Shown in pieces: positions 44,320 to 50,910 of a stretch of DNA of 64,000 bases. This stretch comes from Clostridiaceae bacterium Marseille-Q4145. GTDB lineage: Bacteria; Bacillota; Clostridia; Lachnospirales; Lachnospiraceae. Both the position numbers and the translations under genes were made by a program. The DNA is taken from NCBI GenBank assembly GCA_018223365.1, contig JAGTTP010000002.1, positions 496,001 to 560,000 of the forward strand. Reading direction: 5' to 3'. Every line of letters begins with the position of its first letter. The stretch's first letter is position 1. The notes beneath the pieces were generated by a model. It had not been told where the DNA came from. It searched no databases and saw only the letters and a list, made by a program, of their open reading frames with translations.

Positions 44320-44460
44320 TTAAAATCTACGGTCCCAATCTTCAAAAAGCCACGCCCACGCCTGGCGGACTTTCAAAAATCCTATGAACCATAAAGCGGC
44401 AAGCGTGAAAAATCCCGTTGCCGTAACTGCTGCAATTATGGTAATAATCCTTGCGACCAT
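44320..44460 (-). CDS. 46-aa membrane peptide
   Basis: MVARIITIIAAVTATGFFTLAALWFIGF... with a WAWLFEDWDRRF tail. One transmembrane segment. The ATG at 44460 has AAGG upstream; the longer open frame reaching 44655 crosses the antisense RNA region and is unlikely to be translated. It lies between the antisense RNA locus and rep. The 131-bp gap down to rep (44189-44319) holds AT-rich sequence and could contain the replication origin. Confidence 0.5.
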   Translation of the reverse strand: MVARIITIIAAVTATGFFTLAALWFIGFLKVRQAWAWLFEDWDRRF

Positions 44461-44511
44461 GTAAAACCAACCTTTCCAATGCGGTTTCTTCCTATATATA
44501 GAAAAACCACA

Positions 44512-44605
44512 TTTACAAACACTATATATTGTGCTATACTCTCTTTGTTGAGTTCCAACCCCTATTGTTTTAGGTCCCCACCTTTGCAATAGGGGTTCGC
44601 TTTTT
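44512..44605 (+). ncRNA. Probable counter-transcribed RNA with its own promoter
   Basis: On the plus strand, opposite to all phage genes: TTTACA (44512-44517), 17 bp, TATACT (44535-44540). A predicted start near 44547 is followed by an 11-bp stem (AACCCCTATTG at 44557-44567, its complement at 44587-44597) and CGCTTTTT. The product would be about 55-60 nt, a one-hairpin RNA complementary to the mRNA upstream of the membrane peptide and rep. Plasmid copy-control RNAs have this form. Confidence 0.65.
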
Positions 44606-44908
44606 CTATGCTTCCGGTATTTCTTCAAACTCTGTTTCGTAAATATCCGGTGCATATCTCATTAAAAGGCTTTTTGCTTCCTCTTCTGTTATGGCGTGTC
44701 CTACTTTCATGTTGTAGTCCTCTGTATGCGTCAAAAGCCAATTTCCTTTTTCACTTCTCCACAATTCACAATCGTATGTAGTTCCTACTTCTCTATTTCC
44801 GTAAATTGCCTTAACAAGTGGGCTATTGGTTTCATACCATTTCTTCACATTCGCTATTTTCTTCATTTTATCCGTATCGTACTTTAATCCCTGGATAATA
44901 AACTTCAT
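44606..44908 (-). CDS. Hypothetical phage protein, 100 aa
   Basis: MKFIIQGLKYDTDKMKKIANVKKWYE...NWLLTHTEDYNMKVGHAITEEEAKSLLMRYAPDIYE. A small alpha/beta protein. Its stop lies right at the foot of the antisense-RNA hairpin. It is translationally coupled (1-bp overlap) to the next upstream gene. Function not recognised. Confidence 0.6.
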   Translation of the reverse strand: MKFIIQGLKYDTDKMKKIANVKKWYETNSPLVKAIYGNREVGTTYDCELWRSEKGNWLLTHTEDYNMKVGHAITEEEAKSLLMRYAPDIYETEFEEIPEA

Positions 44909-45258
44909 TACTGCACCCCTCTTTCCGCCTTTTCCTCACATTTCCAATAATATTTATTGATAATCAACATTTCTTTGGATAAAAGCATAGATAACCCTAA
45001 AGGAACGGTTATAAATGCTATTGTTGCATCCCCCTCTAAAATCTTGATTGCTACGGCCGTGAAAATCAGCAATGCAACGCCGTTTAACTTCTGCATGGCA
45101 AAATACTTTTTTCTTTCCCGGCGTTCCCTGGCGGCTCTTCTGCGGCTTCTCTCCTGGTTTATGGCATCCGTGTAGCCTATCATATAGGCCTGGTCCAACG
45201 TTGCTTTGTACGGGTTATTCTGTTCGCTTATCTTCTGTACTGCTGCCGTCTGCATCAT
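44908..45258 (-). CDS. Two-helix membrane protein with basic cytoplasmic region
   Basis: 116 aa from the ATG at 45258, behind GAAAGCGAGGGAACACAAC. A very basic central stretch (NQERSRRRAARERRERKKYF) precedes two hydrophobic helices (GVALLIFTAVAIKIL and TIAFITVPLGLSMLL). Perhaps it tethers nucleic acid or a phage protein to the membrane. Family not recognised. Confidence 0.6.
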   Translation of the reverse strand: MMQTAAVQKISEQNNPYKATLDQAYMIGYTDAINQERSRRRAARERRERKKYFAMQKLNGVALLIFTAVAIKILEGDATIAFITVPLGLSMLLSKEMLIINKYYWKCEEKAERGVQ

Positions 45259-45721
45259 GTTGTGTTCCCTCGCTTTCTGTTTCTTCCGCTCTGCTTTCGT
45301 CCCCACATAATGGCGGAATTAGTAATTTGCTTAATCTTGCGTTTTCTGCTTCTCTGTTTTCTCTAATTACCTTTAATTCCTCAATCCGGTTTTTGCTTAA
45401 ATCATCTATAAGCCTATGTAATCCGGCCGCTGCACTCTCAACGCCGTTTTCTTTATACCAGGCTTCAAAAATTGATACCACTGCCCCGGTTATCTGCTCA
45501 TATTCCGTTCTAAATCCGGTTTCCTCTTCCTCTGCATCCAGGGTATTAAGAAAATCCGGCTTTTCCCCGGTAATCATTGCCTGGATGTAATACCCTGGCA
45601 TTTCCGCATTGACCGCATTTGTGATTAACTCCGCTTTGGCTGCTTCCTTTACCATTGCGTAATAATCCGGCTGCTTTATTGTTACCGGGCTATCTGATGT
45701 AAAATTGTCCATAAATCCCAT
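45215..45721 (-). CDS. Hypothetical phage early protein, 168 aa
   Basis: MGFMDNFTSDSPVTIKQPDYYAMVKEAAKAELITNAVNAEMPGYYIQAMITGEKPD...; acidic, helical, with an Asp/Glu/Ser-rich tail. It overlaps the next gene by 44 bp in another frame. It contains the common leader before its ATG. Function unknown. Confidence 0.6.
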   Translation of the reverse strand: MGFMDNFTSDSPVTIKQPDYYAMVKEAAKAELITNAVNAEMPGYYIQAMITGEKPDFLNTLDAEEEETGFRTEYEQITGAVVSIFEAWYKENGVESAAAGLHRLIDDLSKNRIEELKVIRENREAENARLSKLLIPPLCGDESRAEETESEGTQHDADGSSTEDKRTE

Positions 45722-45738
45722 TTATTCATCCTCGCTTT

Positions 45739-45921
45739 CTACTCTTCTATCACTTTGCACTCTCTTGGATATACCCCTATTTCTCTTTTACCAACTTCTA
45801 TATAGTACATTTTCGTGCGTCTGTTTCTTGGTGGTTCTGTCTCTCTTCTTGTAACCGTGTGTACGCTCCCTACTTCCGGCGGATTAACAATAGGTAACAC
45901 ATCTGTAATTTTGATTTTCAT
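45739..45921 (-). CDS. Hypothetical phage protein, 60 aa
   Basis: MKIKITDVLPIVNPPEVGSVHTVTRRETEPPRNRR...MYYIEVGKREIGVYPRECKVIEE; a small beta-rich protein. It starts 4 bp after the HAD gene. Function unknown. Confidence 0.6.
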   Translation of the reverse strand: MKIKITDVLPIVNPPEVGSVHTVTRRETEPPRNRRTKMYYIEVGKREIGVYPRECKVIEE

Positions 45922-45925
45922 TATT

Positions 45926-46285
45926 TCACTCCTTTATTTCTTCCATAATCTCTTTTATTTGGTTCATGGTGCTTTCCACCTGGGCTATTGTCATATTCTT
46001 ATCGTCTATGTAATAATCTGCATAGATTTTTCTTGTATCGTTGCCCCACCGCTTTATCTGCTCCGGTAACGGCTCGTTCACGGCATCAAATACAAGCCCT
46101 TGCAATCTGCACCACTCCACGGCATTTTCCAGGTCTGCCCCGGCTCTGCTTGTCCACAATATTATTTGGTGTCCCTGGGCTTTTACCGCTTTCGCAAAAG
46201 CAACCATTTTTTTGTTTGGGGCTACAATTTCCGGGAAACGGGTAATAGCCAATGTGTTATCAAAATCAATTGCGTATATTGCCAT
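45926..46285 (-). CDS. HAD-like hydrolase
   Basis: 119 aa. IYAIDFDNTLAITRFPEI carries the DxD nucleophile motif, ILWTSRAGADLENAVEWC motif II and YADYYIDDKNM the late acidic pair. Phages encode similar short HAD enzymes near nucleotide or DNA-end metabolism genes (polynucleotide phosphatase-like). The exact substrate is unknown. Its stop-start region touches the next gene by 1 bp. Confidence 0.82.
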   Translation of the reverse strand: MAIYAIDFDNTLAITRFPEIVAPNKKMVAFAKAVKAQGHQIILWTSRAGADLENAVEWCRLQGLVFDAVNEPLPEQIKRWGNDTRKIYADYYIDDKNMTIAQVESTMNQIKEIMEEIKE

Positions 46286-46629
46286 TATTCGCCCTCTCTT
46301 TCTGCTGCCGGGTTAAGGCTCATTTCATATTTCATAAGCATAGCGGCCGTCTGTACGGCTTCGCACGCAAGGTTAATTGCGTAATCTGCGATTTTAAGCG
46401 GTGTTATCTCTTCTTTCAGATAACAAGGCGTTTCTTTCCCTCTCACATCATCCCATAAGCACTTAAAGGATGCTTCTAACTCTTCAAGGGCTTCTTTGCT
46501 CTCTTCCAATTCCTCATAGGCAACCGCCACGCCCTCATGTTTTGATGTAAATAACGGGAATTGCTCATTTGCCCGGTTTAATTCTCTGTTGGCTGCTGCC
46601 GTGATTTCTTCTTTTAATTTCTGCATCAT
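46285..46629 (-). CDS. Hypothetical phage protein, helical, 114 aa
   Basis: MMQKLKEEITAAANRELNRANEQFPLFTSKHEGVAVAYEELEESKEALEELEASF... A predicted coiled-coil in the middle and a conserved-looking LWDDVRG. The leader is GAAAGCGAGGGAACACAAC. MazG-like helical folds are possible, but I see no clear metal-binding ExxE pair to support that. Confidence 0.55.
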   Translation of the reverse strand: MMQKLKEEITAAANRELNRANEQFPLFTSKHEGVAVAYEELEESKEALEELEASFKCLWDDVRGKETPCYLKEEITPLKIADYAINLACEAVQTAAMLMKYEMSLNPAAEREGE

Positions 46630-46662
46630 GTTGTGTTCCCTCGCTTTCTGTACTGCTGCACC

Positions 46663-46983
46663 CTAAACCATGTAAGGGGCTGCAAATTCATATACCGGCC
46701 TATCTGCTGCCGGGTTCATCTGCTCCGGTTTGGTATAAAGTTTTAATGTGATTGCCGGGTTTCCGTCTGCATCCGTTCCCCGTGGGTTGAAATTGTACTT
46801 AAATCCCAAATGGCTATTCATGGATGCACCTTTTAAGGTAAAGGCAAAATTGCTTAATTCCCTTGCCCCAATCGCCACGCCCTGGGTGTTTAAATCCCTC
46901 CACCGCTTAAAGGTGCTTTTGATGTGTTCTAAAAAATCCGGCTCAATCTGATTGTTAATAGGCATCATTGTTTTTTCTTCCAT
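46663..46983 (-). CDS. Hypothetical phage protein, 106 aa
   Basis: MMPINNQIEPDFLEHIKSTFKRWRDLNTQGVAIGARELSNFAFTLKGASMNSHLGFKYNFNPRG... It looks like a compact alpha/beta protein. It lies in the early operon with the shared leader (GAGGAATAACAC). Function unknown. Confidence 0.55.
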   Translation of the reverse strand: MEEKTMMPINNQIEPDFLEHIKSTFKRWRDLNTQGVAIGARELSNFAFTLKGASMNSHLGFKYNFNPRGTDADGNPAITLKLYTKPEQMNPAADRPVYEFAAPYMV

Positions 46984-46986
46984 GTG

Positions 46987-47289
46987 TTATTCCTCGCTTT
47001 TCAATATGATTTCCCGGTATATAGTTAACTGCAAATCTGAAAAACTGTAATTTGGTGTTTCTTCCGGGTGTAATGGCTGCATTAGTCCCAATTCCTTATA
47101 TCTTTTATGGGTTATGTCCACCGTTTCTTTTATTCGTGCGACCTCTTCCGCCATAAGTGCTTCATATTCCGGCGTGCGTACCATATTTCCTAAATATCCG
47201 GCGTATAGTTCCGCTTTTCCTTTCATAATCCGCACACGGTCCGGGCCGGACATAACGCCCACAATGTCCGCCAATGTCATACGCTGCAC
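46987..47289 (-). CDS. Hypothetical phage protein, 100 aa
   Basis: MQRMTLADIVGVMSGPDRVRIMKGKAELYAGYLGNMVRTPEYEALMAEEV...; three bp upstream of the 106-aa gene and adjacent to the previous stop. Function unknown. Confidence 0.55.
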   Translation of the reverse strand: MQRMTLADIVGVMSGPDRVRIMKGKAELYAGYLGNMVRTPEYEALMAEEVARIKETVDITHKRYKELGLMQPLHPEETPNYSFSDLQLTIYREIILKSEE

Positions 47290-47763
47290 CTACCTTGTAG
47301 CTTCTACAATGGCGTTGTATAAATCCGGCGTTCTTTCTCCGGCTTCCAACCGCTCTTTTAATGGGGTAAGTAATGGATAAATGATTTTCCCCATATATCC
47401 GCCCGGTGCATATTTTGAAAGCATATCATTGACGGCGTTTTGTGCCGCTTCCCAATCTCTTAAAATCTCCGGTGCTTCCCCAATCGTCATTCCGTCCAAT
47501 TCCTCTTTAATGTGCTTTGCAAACATCTCTTCTGTTTCATCTGTCACGCACGCACTCGCTACAATTCCACTATCAAGAAGAAACTGTAACATCCCGTTGG
47601 CTAATGAGTTCGGTGTTATGGTTTCCTCTGCCGGAATTGCGGTTTTAGTTGTTTCTTTCTGGCCTGCTGCCGCCTGGGCTTCTGCTGCCGCCAAAATGCT
47701 TTCCGCCGTTGGTTTCTCTTCCGGTTCATTCATCCCGGTAAAATTCTTGTTTTCTGCTTCCAT
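47290..47763 (-). CDS. Hypothetical phage protein, 157 aa
   Basis: Start at the ATG at 47763 behind the phage leader GAAAGCGAGGAACAAAAC: MEAENKNFTGMNEPEEKPTAESILAAAEAQAAAGQ... An Ala/Glu-rich N-terminus and a helical C-terminus (KHIKEELDGMTIGEAPEILRDWEAAQ). The reading frame is open upstream into the methyltransferase tail without a stop, so a fused product is also possible. Function unknown. Confidence 0.6.
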   Translation of the reverse strand: MEAENKNFTGMNEPEEKPTAESILAAAEAQAAAGQKETTKTAIPAEETITPNSLANGMLQFLLDSGIVASACVTDETEEMFAKHIKEELDGMTIGEAPEILRDWEAAQNAVNDMLSKYAPGGYMGKIIYPLLTPLKERLEAGERTPDLYNAIVEATR

Positions 47764-48116
47764 GTTTTGTTCCTCGCTTTCTTCTGCTGCATAAATGCTT
47801 TTTGCTATCTCTTCCGCTATTGCGGTAAATACCGTTGTGGTTACTGCATTGCCAAATTGTTTATATGCCTGGCTATCTGAAACAACTTGTTTCCAATCGT
47901 CCATAGGGAACGCTTGTAAAATTCCGTATTCTTTAGGGGTCAACTTTCGCACCCTCAACCGCTTTGTATCAAATATTTTCACTTCCCTTTGCCCCCCCCG
48001 GATGTTGTAAGGGTTGGTGCTATTCCGTCCACGGAATACACCCGGCGGCATTGGTCTTGTCCTTTTATGTCAAGCATCCCCACCATTTGGCAACCCTGGT
48101 TGTTGGTTCTTTCCAT
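47764..48116 (-). pseudogene. C-terminal C5-methyltransferase segment, frame broken at a G8 tract
   Basis: From an ATG at 48116 with AAAGGA upstream, one frame reads MERTNNQGCQMVGMLDIKGQ...RVYSVDGIAPTLTTSGGG and then stops just after eight Gs (47992-47999). The frame that follows carries REVKIFDTKRLRVRKLTPKEYGILQAF and YKQFGNAVTTTVFTAIAEEIA, which are motifs IX-X of C5 methyltransferases. Nine Gs would join the two. It then runs in frame into the 157-aa gene. This segment supplies the parts missing from the neighbouring N-terminal gene, so the pair is either a two-subunit enzyme or a split one. Confidence 0.7.
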
Positions 48117-49326
48117 TGTCTTGTTCCTTTCGCTTTTCTATAACTGCTATCATGTCTTTCTTTCCGGCGTACCCTTTATAATCCCTTGCGGTAAGGCACG
48201 GGGAAACATCCGCAATTTTCAAAACATTTCTTCCGCACTTATTGACCGTTACCGTTATGGGAAACTCCGTTGTCCTCTGCCCCCCCCCCTGGGTTGACAA
48301 TAACGTGTTGGTAGTTATGTTTCTTTGTGATGCTTCCGCCCCCCCAACTCGTAATGTTTTACCGCAACCGTTAGGGTCTAAAAGCCCGGTTTTCTCTGCA
48401 ATGTCCGTAATAACGCTTTCTTCCGTCTGTTCATCTTCCAGGATGATAACACCGTGTAAATCCTGGGCGGTAAGTGTAAACATTGGCTCGTCCTCTGCCT
48501 TTGCCCTCGGTCCGTTCTGCCGCTTGTTGATACGGTCCGGCGTAATGCACGCATGGCACTTTCCTAAACCCTCTAGTTTCTCTAACGCCTGGGCTATAAT
48601 GGTTTGTGCCTTTTCATCCGGCAAGTAATATTTTTCCGGTACATCTTTTTCCAGGTAATCCGATAACTTCGGTACAAATTCGTGTTGCTCTTTCGGAAAT
48701 GTAAATGTTAGGTTCTTTTTATTTCTGGTCCCTACTACTGCGTAACGGTCCCGGTTCTGTGGCACGTTCCAATATTTGGAATTAAACATTTCAATATGTG
48801 CCGTGTACCCGTGGCGTTCGTATTCCAGGCGTAACACTGGCAGATATGGGCGTAACCCTCGCACATTCTCCGCAATTATAACGGCCGGCATGGCATATTC
48901 CCTTTCCCTCTCTGTTTCTTCAAGCAACCGCATCATTTCAAAGAAACATCCGCTACGGCTCGCCGCCTTAAAATTGTTACTGCTGCACTTGGGGCAAATG
49001 GTGTTGCCCGTGTACTCTTCCGGGTTTATCTCTATTTCCTCGCCGCAATCCTCGCATTTTAAAATCATGCCCCGTTGCTTTCCGGCAACGCTCAAATCCT
49101 GGCACGGGAAGCCAAACGCCCACACATCCGCTTGTGGTATGTCTGCTTGGTGCAATTCCTTAATGTCCGCTTTCTGTACATGGTCCCCTACGTTTGCCCG
49201 GTAACTCTCTACGGCGTATTTATCAAAGTCCCATGCCCCGGCTATCTCATACCCGGCATTTTTAAATGCAATACCCATTCCGCCGCATCCACAAAAGAAA
49301 TCATTAACCTTTAATTTTCTTTTCAT
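48070..49326 (-). CDS. DNA (cytosine-5-) methyltransferase, catalytic N-terminal part
   Basis: 418 aa. Motif I NDFFCGCGGMG (8-18), catalytic GFPCQDLS (Cys75), ENVRG (153-157) and QNRDRYAVVGT (190-200) are all present. A zinc ribbon is inserted (CEDCGEE...CPKC, 91-114). Motifs IX and X are absent and are found in the next segment downstream in other frames. Two further G tracts (G10 at 48280-48289, G7 near 48331) lie inside the gene and encode Gly-Gly-rich loops. It probably protects phage DNA from host restriction. Confidence 0.85.
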   Translation of the reverse strand: MKRKLKVNDFFCGCGGMGIAFKNAGYEIAGAWDFDKYAVESYRANVGDHVQKADIKELHQADIPQADVWAFGFPCQDLSVAGKQRGMILKCEDCGEEIEINPEEYTGNTICPKCSSNNFKAASRSGCFFEMMRLLEETEREREYAMPAVIIAENVRGLRPYLPVLRLEYERHGYTAHIEMFNSKYWNVPQNRDRYAVVGTRNKKNLTFTFPKEQHEFVPKLSDYLEKDVPEKYYLPDEKAQTIIAQALEKLEGLGKCHACITPDRINKRQNGPRAKAEDEPMFTLTAQDLHGVIILEDEQTEESVITDIAEKTGLLDPNGCGKTLRVGGAEASQRNITTNTLLSTQGGGQRTTEFPITVTVNKCGRNVLKIADVSPCLTARDYKGYAGKKDMIAVIEKRKEQDNGKNQQPGLPNGGDA

Positions 49327-49685
49327 CTGCTGCCACCCGTCCTTTCGTTCATTGCTCTGTGCAAATCCCTTTTATTTGTGTAGACTTCATTGGTCTGCAC
49401 TCCGGCGGCATTTAACTTTTCTTTCACTTCTAAAAGTTCTCTTCTAAAAAATCTTTCTCTATTTCCCCTCGGTGGCTCTGTGAAATTCACTATTTCCCCC
49501 GGCGTTATAAGTAACCTTAATATTTTTGCGGTTGTTTCCCCGTATTGTCTGAAAACGCCACGTTCTATATATGTTTTTTGCCATATAAATAATTTGAACC
49601 CCAACGCCTTTTCCACATCTTCAATCTTTTTATCAAGTTCCGGCGTTGTGTAGTACGGTCTATAAAACCATTTTGATATATCCAT
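49323..49685 (-). CDS. Hypothetical phage early protein, 120 aa
   Basis: MDISKWFYRPYYTTPELDKKIEDVEKALGFKLFIWQKTYIERGVFRQYGETTAKILRLL... A basic, helical protein overlapping the methyltransferase start by 4 bp. KLFIWQKTYI followed by a GETTAKILRLL stretch recalls the first strand and P-loop region of large-terminase-like or helicase-like folds, but it is too short to support that. Function unknown. Confidence 0.6.
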   Translation of the reverse strand: MDISKWFYRPYYTTPELDKKIEDVEKALGFKLFIWQKTYIERGVFRQYGETTAKILRLLITPGEIVNFTEPPRGNRERFFRRELLEVKEKLNAAGVQTNEVYTNKRDLHRAMNERTGGSR

Positions 49686-49720
49686 GTTGAGTTCCTTTCT
49701 ATACTGCTGCCGCCTGGCAT

Positions 49721-49903
49721 TTATAAACTTCTCTGCGCTACTTCTGCCCGGTATGGTGTTCCCCCACGCTTCAATTCGTTATAAATCGTTGCTCTGTGAA
49801 ACCCAACCGCCTTTGCAATATCTGTAACCTTTGCCCCGGTTCGCTCCATTGCTTCAATCTTCTGTCTGTCGGCGTATGTAATACGCTTATCTCCTTTTTT
49901 CAC
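49721..49903 (-). CDS. Stand-alone HTH protein resembling an IS30 transposase N-domain
   Basis: 60 aa from a GTG at 49903 with AAGGTGGG upstream. KRITYADRQKIEAMERTGAKVTDIAKAVGFHRATIYNELKRG aligns along its length with the N-terminal HTH of the transposase encoded at the opposite end of the prophage (VQEVADYLHVHRSTIYREMKRG). It is the first gene at the right end, 120 bp from the inverted terminus. It may bind the termini or paired hairpins and regulate early transcription or transposition. Confidence 0.75.
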   Translation of the reverse strand: MKKGDKRITYADRQKIEAMERTGAKVTDIAKAVGFHRATIYNELKRGGTPYRAEVAQRSL

Positions 49904-49942
49904 GTTTCCGCCCACCTTTCCTTAAAAATTGGCAAAATAAAA

Positions 49943-50040
49943 AGTGCTACAAGAGTTTTTAATTCTCTTGTAGCACTCATATTTTCCACAATAAAAAATC
50001 AAGTGCGATAGAGTTATTAACCCTTGTCGCACTTGATTTT
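49943..50040. repeat. Two adjacent hairpins with related arms at the right phage end
   Basis: Hairpin 1: AGTGCTACAAGAG (49943-49955) with its perfect complement (49965-49977). Hairpin 2: AAAATCAAGTGCGA (49995-50008) with TCGCACTTGATTTT (50027-50040). All four arms share AGTGC-N-A(C/T)A. Each is followed by T's on the minus strand, so they may be terminators blocking host read-through, and hairpin 2 includes the terminal 9-mer. Confidence 0.75.
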
Positions 50041-50050
50041 ACAACTTAGC
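50023..50050 (-). repeat. Right imperfect terminal inverted repeat
   Basis: The reverse complement of this 28 bp aligns with 17017-17044. The shared 9-mer (CTTGTCGCA at 50023-50031 on the plus strand) is 19 bp from the right direct repeat, exactly as on the left. Confidence 0.65.
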
Positions 50051-50065
50051 TTCTTCCCTTTACTC
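50051..50065. repeat. Right flanking direct repeat of the prophage (15 bp)
   Basis: TTCTTCCCTTTACTC, identical to 17002-17016. Confidence 0.85.
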
Positions 50066-50115
50066 CCATTCTCGATTTTTCTTAAATTTTACGCAGATTT
50101 TACCAGTTACAGCAT

Positions 50116-50144
50116 TTGGATTTTACATTGCTATTTTATATTAT
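50116..50144 (+). promoter_or_regulatory. Promoter of the 79-aa membrane protein
   Basis: TTGGAT (50116-50121), 17 bp, TATTAT (50139-50144), 21 bp before the ATG. Divergent to the tRNA-Pro promoter before the prophage inserted. Confidence 0.65.
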
Positions 50145-50165
50145 TTATTAGAAATGGAGGAATAC

Positions 50166-50405
50166 ATGATGAAATCATTCATTTTAAACCATACAAAAAT
50201 CTATCTGCTGCTCTGCTGGCTGCTACTGTGGGGCATCGGTTCACTGCTCGGTCTTCCAGCAGCATTAAACACTCTTTTGGTACTGACAGTCGGATATCTG
50301 GCAAATGTAATCTGGCTCATGCGATTGGCAAGTGGGCTCTCGCCTCAGACAGAGAAAGCTTACCGCAGCAAGAAATCTTATTCTTGTACCCTCGCCAAAT
50401 CATAA
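50166..50405 (+). CDS. Small membrane protein, 79 aa
   Basis: Starts at 50166 (or 50169) behind GGAGG. Two hydrophobic helices (IYLLLCWLLLWGIGSLLG and ALNTLLVLTVGYLANVIWLM) and a short polar tail. Host gene between the prophage and the catalase remnant. Family not recognised. Confidence 0.6.
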   Translation: MMKSFILNHTKIYLLLCWLLLWGIGSLLGLPAALNTLLVLTVGYLANVIWLMRLASGLSPQTEKAYRSKKSYSCTLAKS

Positions 50406-50480
50406 CCCGCCTCTTTCAGTTTCTTTTTATATGTTCTGTATTGCTCTTTTGAGTGCAGGTGCCTGTCTGCATTCGGTACT

Positions 50481-50527
50481 GGGATTTACGGTGTATCCTG
50501 CAGCCTGCTGGGTACACCGTGAATCCC
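50481..50527. repeat. Large inverted repeat between host genes
   Basis: GGGATTTACGGTGTA (50481-50495) pairs with TACACCGTGAATCCC (50513-50527) at 14 of 15 positions; flanking ATTGCTC/GAGCAAT sequences extend the fold. It probably ends the convergent transcripts of the membrane protein and the catalase. Confidence 0.55.
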
Positions 50528-50539
50528 CTGAGCAATCAG

Positions 50540-50779
50540 TTATCTATTTTTCTCACAGCATTTTCCTTTAATTCCCGTATCGAATTCCGGATTCATAATA
50601 TAAAAATTTTTCGCATCCAGATTTTCCTGTACAATCCGCAAGGTTTCACCAAAGCGTTGGAAGTGAACAACCTCTCTTGCTCTTAAAAAGCGAAGCGGAT
50701 CTGCCACTTCAGGATCTTTGACCAGTCGGAGCAAATTGTCATACGTCGTCCGGGCTTTCTGTTCTGGGGCGACTTCGTA
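50540..50779 (-). pseudogene. cotJC: C-terminal fragment of CotJC-type manganese catalase, cut by the ICE
   Basis: The frame from 50779 to the stop at 50540 reads YEVAPEQKARTTYDNLLRLVKDP followed by DPLRFLRAREVVHFQRFGETLR and a NPEFD tail. This is the end of the CotJC/manganese catalase family, including a metal-ligand EVVH. Upstream the homology stops abruptly near 50,775 where ICE-like DNA begins, and a stop codon appears in frame. The first two thirds of the gene should lie beyond the other end of the ICE, outside the window. CotJC proteins are spore-coat or peroxide-detoxifying catalases. Confidence 0.8.
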
Positions 50780-50910
50780 AGAACAACATTACACAATATA
50801 ATATGAAGATAAAACAAGCTATCCTACATAGTTCCAGTGTTTTCGATATTTAGGCGTTCAGAAATGAGCGTCTTTTTTCATACCCAAAATCGAAAGGAGA
50901 AAGAGAAAAT

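Larger units (their letters stand above)
17017..50050. mobile_element. Siphophage-like prophage with IS30-type transposase, DGR and plasmid-like Rep/Par module
   Basis: 33,034 bp between two copies of a 15-bp direct repeat. Virtually all genes lie on the minus strand. Head, tail, packaging and lysis modules are complete and in the usual order, so it looks intact. No tyrosine or serine recombinase and no CI-type repressor is visible; the only mobility enzyme is the IS30-family transposase at the left end. A HUH-type Rep, ParA and ParB suggest an extrachromosomal stage. The boundaries rest on the direct repeat and on the symmetric inverted termini. Confidence 0.85.

Noticed and set aside
44461..44655. 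N-terminal extension of the membrane peptide to 111 aa
   Set aside because: It would translate the antisense-RNA hairpin region, and the internal ATG has its own ribosome site.
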